From the NCBI GenBank assembly GCA_902492855.1, contig CABUMU010000133.1, forward strand, positions 1 through 5,033: a stretch of 5,033 bases of DNA, given 5' to 3'. Shown piece after piece: positions 1-5,033 of the stretch. This DNA is from an uncultured Collinsella sp. GTDB lineage: Bacteria > Actinomycetota > Coriobacteriia > Coriobacteriales > Coriobacteriaceae. A model generated the notes under the pieces. That model did not search any database. It was not told the DNA's origin and was given only the letters and a program-made list of their open reading frames with translations. The number at the start of each line of letters is the position of its first letter. The stretch's first letter is position 1. The translations under genes were made by a program, and so were the position numbers.

Positions 1-437
1 TGCGCTATGCTGCCGATGTCTTTGGCGGGCGTATTGCCGAGGTCTTGCTCGACATCCTCGATACGCCGGTGTCCCCCGAGCTTCTGCCGCCCACGGGCGA
101 TGGCGAGATTGCGCAGAAGACTGAGGATTTGGTGGGCCCGTACGAGTTACACGACTACTTCCTCTACTACCTGCTGCGTTTTGGCTTTGAGCCGGGCAAG
201 ATCTACCGCATGGCGCTCAAGAGCTTCGAGGGCGTCTACGACGCCAAGACCGTCCACACGTGGCTGCGTACGTTCTATCGCCGCTTCTTTGCCCAGCAAT
301 TTAAGCGCAGCTGCCTGCCCGATGGTCCCAAGGTGGGCTCGGTGACGCTCAGCCCGCGCGGCGATTGGCGTATGCCGAGTGACGCCAGCTCACGTTTGTG
401 GCTTGCGCAGATCGACGCGCTTAATCCGATTGATTAA
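1..437 (+). CDS. nadE: NAD+ synthase, C-terminal part (partial at window start)
   Basis: This is the last 144 residues of an NAD+ synthase, which amidates deamido-NAD+ (nicotinic acid adenine dinucleotide) to NAD+ with ATP in the cytoplasm. The first full codon is at position 3 and the frame ends with TAA at 435-437. Visible landmarks are the SPELLPP stretch followed by EIAQKTEDLVGPYELHDYF, then RFGFEPGKIYRMA, then FKRSCLPDGPKVGS and SPRGDWRMPSD near the C terminus. From family knowledge these belong to the synthetase domain of the long, glutamine-dependent enzymes that carry an N-terminal nitrilase-type amidase domain. That amidase domain would lie upstream of the window, so glutamine dependence is inferred and not seen. 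The tail shows no frameshift or stop. A strong terminator 69 nt after the stop suggests that nadE ends its transcription unit here. Confidence 0.93.
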   Translation, partial: RYAADVFGGRIAEVLLDILDTPVSPELLPPTGDGEIAQKTEDLVGPYELHDYFLYYLLRFGFEPGKIYRMALKSFEGVYDAKTVHTWLRTFYRRFFAQQFKRSCLPDGPKVGSVTLSPRGDWRMPSDASSRLWLAQIDALNPID

Positions 438-465
438 GGTTGGCTAAATTGAACCAATACGGGGG

Positions 466-494
466 TTGCAAGCGTTACACTTTTGCAATCTGAT
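466..494 (+). promoter_or_regulatory. Possible sigma-A promoter for the aminotransferase
   Basis: TTGCAA (466-471) and TCTGAT (489-494) are 17 nt apart, and each matches its -35 or -10 consensus at 4 of 6 positions. Transcription would start near 501, just ahead of the hairpin at 506-531, so the hairpin would sit in the 5' leader of the aminotransferase mRNA. Only 19 nt separate the hairpin's T-run from the ATG, which is too little for a separate promoter plus ribosome binding site. A promoter upstream of the hairpin, or read-through from nadE, is therefore needed. TTGCAA is self-complementary and recurs at 483-488, so the two copies could instead be a protein-binding pair. The match is weak. 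Confidence 0.28.
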
Positions 495-505
495 GGCCCG
501 TATCG

Positions 506-536
506 CGCGGCGCTCTTGTCGGAGCGCCGCGTTTTT
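506..536 (+). terminator. Rho-independent terminator after nadE
   Basis: A perfect 10-bp stem (CGCGGCGCTC at 506-515 with GAGCGCCGCG at 522-531) encloses a 6-nt loop TTGTCG and runs straight into five T residues (532-536). This is a textbook intrinsic terminator for the upstream nadE transcript. It ends only 19 nt before the next ATG, so it may also limit transcription into the aminotransferase. Confidence 0.85.
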
Positions 537-555
537 CATATCGAAAGGTGGCACC

Positions 556-1719
556 ATGCAGGCATCGCAGCGTCTCGACCGCTTTGGCGCGGAGGTCTTC
601 GCCTCGCTCAACAACAAGCTTCTCGCGCTGAAGGCTCAGGGCAAGACCATTTACAACATGAGCGTGGGCACGCCCGACTTTAAGCCGTACGACCACGTGG
701 TCGAGGCGCTCACGCAAGCAGCCCAAGATCCCGAGATGTGGAAGTATGCCCTGCGTGACCTGCCCGAACTCAAGCATGCCGTGTGCGATTACTATGAGCG
801 TCGCTTTGGCGTTTCGGGCATTACGCCGTCCATGGTGCAGTCGTGCAACGGCACGCAGGAGGGCGTGGGCCATTTGGGCCTGGCCCTGCTCGATCCGGGT
901 GACACTATTTTGGTTCCCGATCCGTGCTATCCGGTCTTTGAGGCGGGTGCCAAGATCGCCGATGCCAAGCTCGAGTACTATCCGCTGGTTGCCGAGCACA
1001 ATTACCTGCCCTATGTGGCGGGCATCGATCCCGAGGTGGCCGACCGTGCCAAGTACATGATCGTGTCGCTGCCCGCCAACCCGGTGGGCTCGGTGGGCAC
1101 GCCCGAGATCTACGAGGAGATTATCGCTTTCGCCCGCGAGCACGACCTGCTGATCGTTCACGACAACGCATACTCGGACATCGTGTTCGACGGCGAGCCG
1201 GGCGGCAGCTTCTTGCAGTATCCCGGCGCGCTCGAGGTGGGCGTTGAGTTTTTCTCGCTTTCCAAGTCGTTTAACGTCACCGGTGCCCGCATCGGCTTTT
1301 TGGTCGGCCGAGAGGACGTGGTCTCTGCCTTTGCCAAGCTGCGCAGCCAGATTGACTTTGGTATGTTCTTCCCGATCCAGTAGGCCGCCATCGCGTGCCT
1401 TAATGGCCCGCGCGATGAGGTCGAGGCGCAGCGTCTGAAGTACCAGGAGCGCCGCGATGCCCTGTGCGACGGTCTTGAGGGTCTGGGCTGGGAGCGACCC
1501 AACGCGCATGGCTCTATGTTTGTGTGGGCCAAGCTTCCCGGTGGTCGCACCGATTCCATGGCGTTTTGCGAGGAGCTCATGGAGAAGGCCGGCGTTGTGG
1601 TGACGCCGGGTGCGAGCTTTGGTCCTTCGGGCGAGGGGCACGTGCGCATGGCGCTGGTTCTGCCGCCTGATCAGATCGCTTTGGCTGTCGAGGCCATTCG
1701 CGAAGCGGGCCTGTATTAG
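556..1719 (+). pseudogene. PLP-dependent class I/II aminotransferase with an in-frame TAG at codon 276
   Basis: The frame encodes a fold-type I pyridoxal-phosphate aminotransferase of about 387 residues, a normal full length for the aspartate/LL-diaminopimelate aminotransferase-like group. The ATG at 556 is chosen because AAAGGTG (544-550) lies just upstream and the protein then begins at the expected N terminus; an upstream in-frame ATG (466) would add 30 unlikely residues. Visible residues include N175 in ANPVGS, D203 and Y206 in HDNAYSD (cofactor ring contacts), the Schiff-base lysine K237 in SLSKSFN, and R245 in GARIGF (phosphate contact). R364 in GHVRMAL is the expected substrate-carboxylate arginine. 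TAG at 1381-1383 follows the motif FFPIQ. Downstream, 111 more sense codons continue in the same frame with family motifs (GSMFVWAKLPGG, TPGASFGPSGEG) to a TAG at 1717-1719. The 275-residue product would keep K237 but lose the C-terminal small domain and R364, so it is probably inactive. Alternatives are a sequencing error or stop read-through. The exact substrate cannot be told from sequence; similar proteins are often named LL-diaminopimelate or aspartate aminotransferase. Confidence 0.85.
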
Positions 1720-1802
1720 AAGGCTATTTCGACTCGTCAATAGCTCGAAACCGATTTCGTGCAGTTATTTTACGAATCCTGCAAACAATTTCGGTAAACG
1801 GT

Positions 1803-1831
1803 CGATTTTTGGCTGCGAATAGGAGCATAAT
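1803..1831 (+). promoter_or_regulatory. Probable ldh promoter (clear -10, weak -35)
   Basis: CATAAT at 1826-1831 matches the -10 consensus at 5 of 6 positions. The region 17 nt upstream (CGATTT, 1803-1808) is a poor -35. The stretch from about 1725 to 1830 is clearly AT-richer than the flanking genes, as expected for a promoter region. Transcription from about 1838 would give a leader of roughly 80 nt containing the hairpin at 1863-1895. I found no TTGTG/CACAA dyad of the kind bound by the redox regulator Rex. Confidence 0.38.
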
Positions 1832-1862
1832 CAGAGTCCCGATTGGATGTATTGGGATTACG

Positions 1863-1897
1863 ACAAGCCGCTCGGGTCGTTCCCGGGCGGCTTGTTT
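1863..1897 (+). terminator. Long hairpin upstream of ldh: terminator of the upstream unit or leader attenuator
   Basis: ACAAGCCGCTCGGG (1863-1876) pairs with CCCGGGCGGCTTGT (1882-1895) over 14 bp with a single U-G pair and a 5-nt loop (TCGTT). The following tract (TTGTGG) is T-poor, so as an intrinsic terminator it would be weaker than those at 506-536 and 2903-2938. It lies 143 nt after the aminotransferase stop and 25 nt before the ldh ATG. It could end the aminotransferase transcript or sit inside the ldh leader. Confidence 0.6.
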
Positions 1898-1909
1898 GTG
1901 GAGAGAGAT

Positions 1910-1914
1910 GGGAG
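1910..1914 (+). promoter_or_regulatory. Ribosome binding site that fixes the ldh start
   Basis: GGGAG at 1910-1914 lies 6 nt before the ATG at 1921. This favours that start over an in-frame ATG at 1843, which would add 26 residues translated from the hairpin region and has no comparable Shine-Dalgarno sequence. Confidence 0.75.
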
Positions 1915-1920
1915 TTTCTA

Positions 1921-2871
1921 ATGGTTAACGAGAAGAAGGTCGCTATTGTCGGCTGCGGTTTCGTCGGTTCGTCTTCGGCGTTCGCACTGATGCAGAGCGG
2001 TCTGTTCTCCGAAATGGTCCTCATCGACGTGGACAAGAACCGCGCCGAGGGTGAGGCCCTGGATATCGCGCACGGCATGACGTTTGCCGAGCCGATGAAG
2101 ATCTACGCCGGCGATTATTCCGATGTCGCCGACGCCGCCATGATCGTCGTCACCGCTGGCGCTGCCCAGAAGCCCGGTGAGACCCGCCTGGACCTGGTCA
2201 ACAAGAACGTCAGCATCTTTAAGTCCATTATTCCCGAGATTAAGAAGTCCGGCTTCGACGGCATTCTGCTCATCGTCTCCAACCCGGTCGATGTTCTGAC
2301 CTACGCCGCCATCAAGATGTCCGGCCTGCCCGAGGGCCACGTCATCGGTTCCGGCACCGTGCTCGACACTGGCCGCCTGCAGCAGATGCTTGGTGCCCAC
2401 GTCGAGGTTGACCCGCGCGATGTCCAGGCCTATGTCATGGGCGAGCACGGCGACTCCGAGTTTGTCGCTTGGTCCAGCGCTCAGGTTGCCGGCGTTCCGC
2501 TGAACACCTTCTGTGAGCTTCACGGCCACCTGGAGCATGAGGCTGCCGAGAAGCGCATTGCCGAGGACGTCAAGAACTCCGCCTACACCATCATCGAGAA
2601 GAAGCACGCCACCTACTATGGCGTCGCCATGGCCGTCAAGCGCATCTGCACCGCCGTTATGCGCGATGAGCAGACCGTTCTGCCCGTCTCCTCGCTCATG
2701 GTGGGCGAGTATGGCCTGTCCGATCTTGCCATCTCCATGCCGACCGTCGTTGGCCGCGACGGCGTTGTCTGCCGCGTCCCCGTGCCGCTGGACGATGACG
2801 AGCAGCATGAGCTCACCGTCTCCGCCAAGGCCCTCAAGGACATCATCGACAGCGTCGACTTCTCCTGCTAA
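1921..2871 (+). CDS. ldh: L-lactate dehydrogenase
   Basis: A 316-residue NAD-dependent L-lactate dehydrogenase that reduces pyruvate to L-lactate and regenerates NAD+ in fermentation; cytoplasmic, and usually a tetramer in this family. The Rossmann glycine motif GCGFVG is at residues 11-16, with the NAD-selecting acid D36 in LIDVD. The substrate loop AQKPGETR carries Q83 (family position 102), which marks lactate rather than malate dehydrogenase, and R89 (position 109). R152 (position 171, in DTGRL) binds the substrate carboxylate, D149 (168) and H176 (195, in GEHGDSE) form the catalytic pair. The two residues that bind fructose-1,6-bisphosphate in allosteric bacterial enzymes, R173 and H188, are both Gln here (Q154 and Q169), which predicts no activation by that ligand. 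Lysine and asparagine codons appear to be almost all AAG and AAC, a bias that suggests high expression. The gene has its own likely promoter and a strong terminator, so it is probably monocistronic. Confidence 0.95.
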   Translation: MVNEKKVAIVGCGFVGSSSAFALMQSGLFSEMVLIDVDKNRAEGEALDIAHGMTFAEPMKIYAGDYSDVADAAMIVVTAGAAQKPGETRLDLVNKNVSIFKSIIPEIKKSGFDGILLIVSNPVDVLTYAAIKMSGLPEGHVIGSGTVLDTGRLQQMLGAHVEVDPRDVQAYVMGEHGDSEFVAWSSAQVAGVPLNTFCELHGHLEHEAAEKRIAEDVKNSAYTIIEKKHATYYGVAMAVKRICTAVMRDEQTVLPVSSLMVGEYGLSDLAISMPTVVGRDGVVCRVPVPLDDDEQHELTVSAKALKDIIDSVDFSC

Positions 2872-2902
2872 ATCAAGCTCGCTAGAGCGAAAAGCTACAA
2901 TG

Positions 2903-2938
2903 AAGGCGTCCGGGTCCACACGGCCCGGGCGCCTTTTT
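2903..2938 (+). terminator. Rho-independent terminator of ldh
   Basis: GGCGTCCGGG (2905-2914) pairs with CCCGGGCGCC (2924-2933) with one U-G pair, extended by an AA/TT pair at the base, and is followed by TTTTT (2934-2938). It begins about 30 nt after the ldh stop. The last two Ts also form the start of the repeat at 2937. Confidence 0.9.
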
Positions 2939-2982
2939 GGTGCAAAGTAGCCTGACCCCAATGCACCATCCCAATGCACCAT
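2937..2982 (+). repeat. Dispersed repeat copy A, with an abutting 13-nt tandem duplication
   Basis: The 31 nt at 2937-2967 match 4163-4193 at 26 of 31 positions in the same orientation, with no gap. Shared blocks are TTGGTGCAAAG, CCTG, CCCC and ATGC. Copy A has short inverted ends: TGGTGCA (2938-2944) and TGCACCA (2962-2968). Its 3' end lies in a perfect tandem repeat, CCCAATGCACCAT at 2957-2969 and again at 2970-2982. It fills most of the 60-nt gap between the ldh terminator and the hydrolase ribosome binding site, so it may hold promoter or operator function for that gene. Confidence 0.7.
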
Positions 2983-2998
2983 AGTTGATGGGAGGGCC

Positions 2999-4159
2999 AT
3001 GTCGGATTCGCCTATTTTTTTGACCTATGCCCAGACGGCGTTTGATCCGTTTGAGGAGCGGCCGTTCTGCGCGGTGGATAGCCTGGTCTTTGCGTGGTTG
3101 TCCTATTTGCGTTTGCCGGGTGATATGGCGGAACTGACGAACTGGCAGGGCCTAGACGTACGCGAGCTGCTGCGTGCCGAGTGCTACCGGGACATGATTG
3201 ACGACTTGTGGGACCCAGAGGGGAGCAGGGCCTTGCTGGAGGCCGTGACGGCAAGTCCTCGCTACCGTGGCGTGCACGTTTGCGGCTATCGTGCCGTGAG
3301 CGATGTGGTGGCGACAGAGCAGTTTGCAGCCATGGCGTTTCGGTTTCCGGCGGGGTTTAGTTATCTTTCCTTCCGGGGGACCGACAGCACGATTGTGGGC
3401 TGGAAAGAGGACTTTAACATGGCGTTCCGATGCCCCGTGCCCTCCCAGGAATCTGCGGCGCGCTATGTGGACGAGGCGGCAGCCGCAATAGATGGGCCGC
3501 TTTTGTGCGGAGGTCATTCCAAGGGTGGAAACCTTGCGGTGTACGGTGCGGCGATGTGCTCCAACATCGCCCGTGAGCGAATCGAACGGGCGTATTCCCA
3601 TGATGGCCCGGGCTTCGTCGAGGAGTTTCTGAACGGCGACGCCTTTGCCGATCTTTCCGGTCGAATCGACAAGACGCTACCTCGGTCGTCGATCTTTGGC
3701 ATGATGTTCGAGACACAGGAGGACTATGCCATCGTTGAGAGTACCGAGTTCAGCCTGCTGCAGCACAATCCCTTTAGCTGGGTAGTTGATGGTCGCGACT
3801 TCGTGTACTGTGAGCGCCTGTCCGCCGGTGCTCGATACGTCGATGGCTCCATTCGCGAGATGCTGCTTGCAGTGTCGCCTGGCGAGCGCGAGCGTTTTGT
3901 AGATGCGTTGTTCTCCGTGTTTGAGGCAACGGGTGCTGAGCGGTTTGCGGATATCGCTGGGAATCTGCGCGAGAGCCTGCCCGTGATGCTCCAGGCTGCG
4001 CAAGGCTTTGACAAGGATACGCGACGCTTTGTCTCGCAGACCATCGCGGCAATCCTAAAATGTGCGCTGCTGCCCAAACGACCCCAGATCGACATGCCCG
4101 CTGCCGGCAAGAGTTTGGCGGAACAGCTCGAGGCTTGGCAGTCCGAGCTCCTGCGCTAG
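2999..4159 (+). CDS. Mbeg1-like (DUF2974) alpha/beta-hydrolase family protein
   Basis: A 386-residue protein recognised as an Mbeg1-like (DUF2974) protein, a lipase-like alpha/beta-hydrolase family of unknown physiological substrate. The N terminus (residues 24-40, FCAVDSLVFAWLSYLRL) resembles the family opening. YLSFRGTD (122-129) fits the oxyanion-side FRGT strand. GGHSKGGN (171-178) is the nucleophile elbow with S174 as the probable catalytic serine. HDGPGF (201-206) and QHNPFSW (255-261) are conserved-looking blocks; D202 and H256 are candidates for the other triad members, by inference. There is no signal peptide or clear membrane segment, so it is probably cytoplasmic. GGAGG (2991-2995) lies only 3 nt before the ATG, a tight spacing, but no better in-frame start is visible. 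It lies between two direct repeat copies and separate from the ldh transcript. Substrate and pathway cannot be stated. Confidence 0.85.
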   Translation: MSDSPIFLTYAQTAFDPFEERPFCAVDSLVFAWLSYLRLPGDMAELTNWQGLDVRELLRAECYRDMIDDLWDPEGSRALLEAVTASPRYRGVHVCGYRAVSDVVATEQFAAMAFRFPAGFSYLSFRGTDSTIVGWKEDFNMAFRCPVPSQESAARYVDEAAAAIDGPLLCGGHSKGGNLAVYGAAMCSNIARERIERAYSHDGPGFVEEFLNGDAFADLSGRIDKTLPRSSIFGMMFETQEDYAIVESTEFSLLQHNPFSWVVDGRDFVYCERLSAGARYVDGSIREMLLAVSPGERERFVDALFSVFEATGAERFADIAGNLRESLPVMLQAAQGFDKDTRRFVSQTIAAILKCALLPKRPQIDMPAAGKSLAEQLEAWQSELLR

Positions 4160-4162
4160 CCA

Positions 4163-4208
4163 TTGGTGCAAAGCAACCTGTCCCCGATGCGCCGATCTTC
4201 GATGCGCC
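4163..4208 (+). repeat. Dispersed repeat copy B, with duplicated 3' segment
   Basis: Positions 4163-4193 are the second copy of the 31-nt repeat, starting 4 nt after the hydrolase stop codon. As in copy A, the 3' segment is duplicated: CGATGCGCC occurs at 4185-4193 and again at 4200-4208 (spacing 15 nt, versus 13 nt in copy A). CCTGTCCCC (4177-4185) can also pair imperfectly with GGGGCAGG (4210-4217), so the transcript could fold at the 3' end of the hydrolase mRNA. No T-run follows, so it is not a standard terminator. Confidence 0.7.
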
Positions 4209-4226
4209 TGGGGCAGGCTCGACCGC

Positions 4227-4232
4227 TATACT
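4227..4232 (+). promoter_or_regulatory. Probable -10 box for the nucleoid-associated protein gene
   Basis: TATACT matches the -10 consensus at 5 of 6 positions and would place transcription start near 4239, about 32 nt before the ATG. No good -35 is present at 16-18 nt upstream. That place is taken by the second CGATGCGCC of repeat copy B (4200-4208), so an activator-dependent or repeat-associated promoter is possible. Confidence 0.42.
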
Positions 4233-4270
4233 GGTTCGTGCCGAAATCGATCTAGAACGGAATGCCGTAT

Positions 4271-5033
4271 ATGAAAATCAATCACGCGATTCTGCATATC
4301 CTGGACTTTGACTCTGCCGTCAACGTCATGAGCCAGCGCGAGCTCGATATCGAGAGTCGTACCGTGCGCAACTTCGTGACCACGCATCTGCGCCGCGCAC
4401 GCACCTCGGCCGACAACAAACGCGCCACGTTTGCCGAGAACTCTGCGTTTGGTGGCGAGCTCAAGGGCTATTTCTTTGGCGAGCGCGAGTTCGTGGACCT
4501 GTCGCAGCAGATTGCGGAGTTTATCTCCTCCGAGCTCACCAAAGCCGAGAAAGCCGAGTCCACCGACGTGCTCGTGGCCGATTTTGACGACGACGAGGAT
4601 GCCCGCTGGTTTGCCGTGATGCTGCTGGGCTCCAAGCAGGAAGTGGGCCGCGAGGAGGGGGAGGTGCGCAACGACATCGCGCGCCACTACGCCATCCTGC
4701 CGAACCCCTCGCAAAAGGTGCCGAGCTATGCCATCGTGCGCGCGAGTACCATGGAGATCGGCTACGTGGACAAGAAGCGCAAGATTGCCGGCGAGGACCG
4801 TATGCTTATCCCTGATGGCTTGCTGCAGTGCGACACGGGCGTATCGGGCAAGGAGGTCATCGACACCGTGACGCGTGTGGTCGAGGAAGTCGCCGAGGAG
4901 CACGGTGCCAACACGGCCGTAGCGCTCGCCAAGGTTAAGGCTGCGGTTGCCGAGAAGGTTGAGGATGACGAGGAGCTGCCGCCTTGGGATATCGTCGACG
5001 AGGTCTTTGAGGACGAACCGGTTATCAAGGAGA
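4271..5033 (+). CDS. Nucleoid-associated protein, NA37/YejK-like (partial at window end)
   Basis: The frame from ATG at 4271 stays open to the window end, giving 254 residues of a protein whose family usually runs to about 330-350. The N terminus (MKINHAILHILDFDS) and the following block AENSAFGGELKGYFFGEREF resemble the 37-kDa nucleoid-associated protein family (NdpA/YejK), abundant DNA-associated cytoplasmic proteins whose exact role is poorly defined. The segment from residue about 190 on is rich in charged helices (VTRVVEEVAEEHG, ALAKVKAAVAEKVEDDEEL), as in that family. An in-frame ATG at 4262 would add only MPY and sits too close to the upstream GGA (4259-4261), so 4271 is preferred, though the Shine-Dalgarno match is weak. 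The gene has its own promoter-like -10 box and is probably not co-transcribed obligatorily with the hydrolase. The assignment is from recalled family features, and the C-terminal part is not visible. Confidence 0.8.
   Translation, partial: MKINHAILHILDFDSAVNVMSQRELDIESRTVRNFVTTHLRRARTSADNKRATFAENSAFGGELKGYFFGEREFVDLSQQIAEFISSELTKAEKAESTDVLVADFDDDEDARWFAVMLLGSKQEVGREEGEVRNDIARHYAILPNPSQKVPSYAIVRASTMEIGYVDKKRKIAGEDRMLIPDGLLQCDTGVSGKEVIDTVTRVVEEVAEEHGANTAVALAKVKAAVAEKVEDDEELPPWDIVDEVFEDEPVIKE

Noticed and set aside
420..438. CTTAATC/GATTAAG hairpin at the nadE stop codon as a terminator
   Set aside because: The 7-bp stem is AT-rich and has no T-run. The much stronger terminator at 506-536 explains the end of the transcript.
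1381..1383. TAG as a pyrrolysine codon or genome-wide reassignment
   Set aside because: TAG terminates this same frame at 1717-1719 and the hydrolase gene at 4157-4159. Aminotransferases of this group are not known pyrrolysine proteins, and no suppressor tRNA is in the window.
1516..1719. Independent small protein of 67 residues starting at ATG 1516
   Set aside because: It is in frame with, and is simply the C-terminal end of, the interrupted aminotransferase. No Shine-Dalgarno sequence precedes ATG 1516.
475..1740. Antisense open frame of 421 codons covering the whole aminotransferase
   Set aside because: It is the mirror of a GC-rich gene whose codon bias removes stops on the other strand. 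The product has no recognisable motif, and the sense strand has clear catalytic residues.
1843..1920. N-terminal extension or leader peptide of ldh from ATG 1843
   Set aside because: It is in frame with ldh and so not a separate leader peptide. It would translate the hairpin, and the family normally starts just before the Rossmann strand, which fits ATG 1921 with GGGAG 6 nt upstream.
2957..2982. Start of a CRISPR array
   Set aside because: There are only two 13-nt units that abut with no spacer, and no cas genes are nearby.
1918..3000. Antisense open frame of 360 codons across ldh
   Set aside because: Same cause: strong C/G-ending codon bias in ldh leaves few antisense stops. It also runs through the ldh terminator and the repeat.
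4060..4311. Separate small gene overlapping the hydrolase end and the next gene's start
   Set aside because: It is an out-of-frame shadow of two well-supported genes, with no motif of its own.

Overview
The window is visibly GC-rich. All genes lie on the + strand, with short intergenic gaps, Shine-Dalgarno starts and GC-rich intrinsic terminators. The protein set is a two-domain type NAD+ synthase, a class I/II aminotransferase of the type seen in gut anaerobes, an L-lactate dehydrogenase, an Mbeg1-like (DUF2974) hydrolase and a 37-kDa-type nucleoid-associated protein. Together with G/C-ending codons, this best fits a fermentative gut actinobacterium of the Coriobacteriia, for example a Collinsella relative. 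That assignment comes from recalled similarity, not from a search.

Layout. Positions 1-437 hold the C-terminal end of nadE, followed by a strong intrinsic terminator (506-536). Positions 556-1719 hold a PLP-dependent aminotransferase reading frame interrupted by one in-frame TAG at codon 276 (1381-1383); the rest of the frame is intact. A 201-nt gap carries a likely -10 box (1826-1831) and a long hairpin (1863-1895), and leads into ldh (1921-2871), which ends at a canonical terminator (2903-2938). A single gene for an Mbeg1-like alpha/beta hydrolase (2999-4159) follows. It is bracketed by two direct copies of a 31-nt sequence (26/31 identical), and each copy has its last 9 nt duplicated just downstream. 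A promoter-like TATACT (4227-4232) precedes the 5' part of a nucleoid-associated protein gene (4271 to the window end).

The genes look like separately transcribed housekeeping or metabolic units, not one operon: terminators separate nadE from the aminotransferase and ldh from the hydrolase. NadE supplies NAD+, and lactate dehydrogenase regenerates NAD+ from NADH by reducing pyruvate in fermentation. That link is metabolic and does not imply co-regulation.

I see no convincing new multi-gene system. The points most worth checking are the lone amber codon in the aminotransferase, the paired repeats around the hydrolase gene, the loss in Ldh of both residues that bind fructose-1,6-bisphosphate in allosteric homologues, and the matching hairpins 24-25 nt upstream of two start codons.
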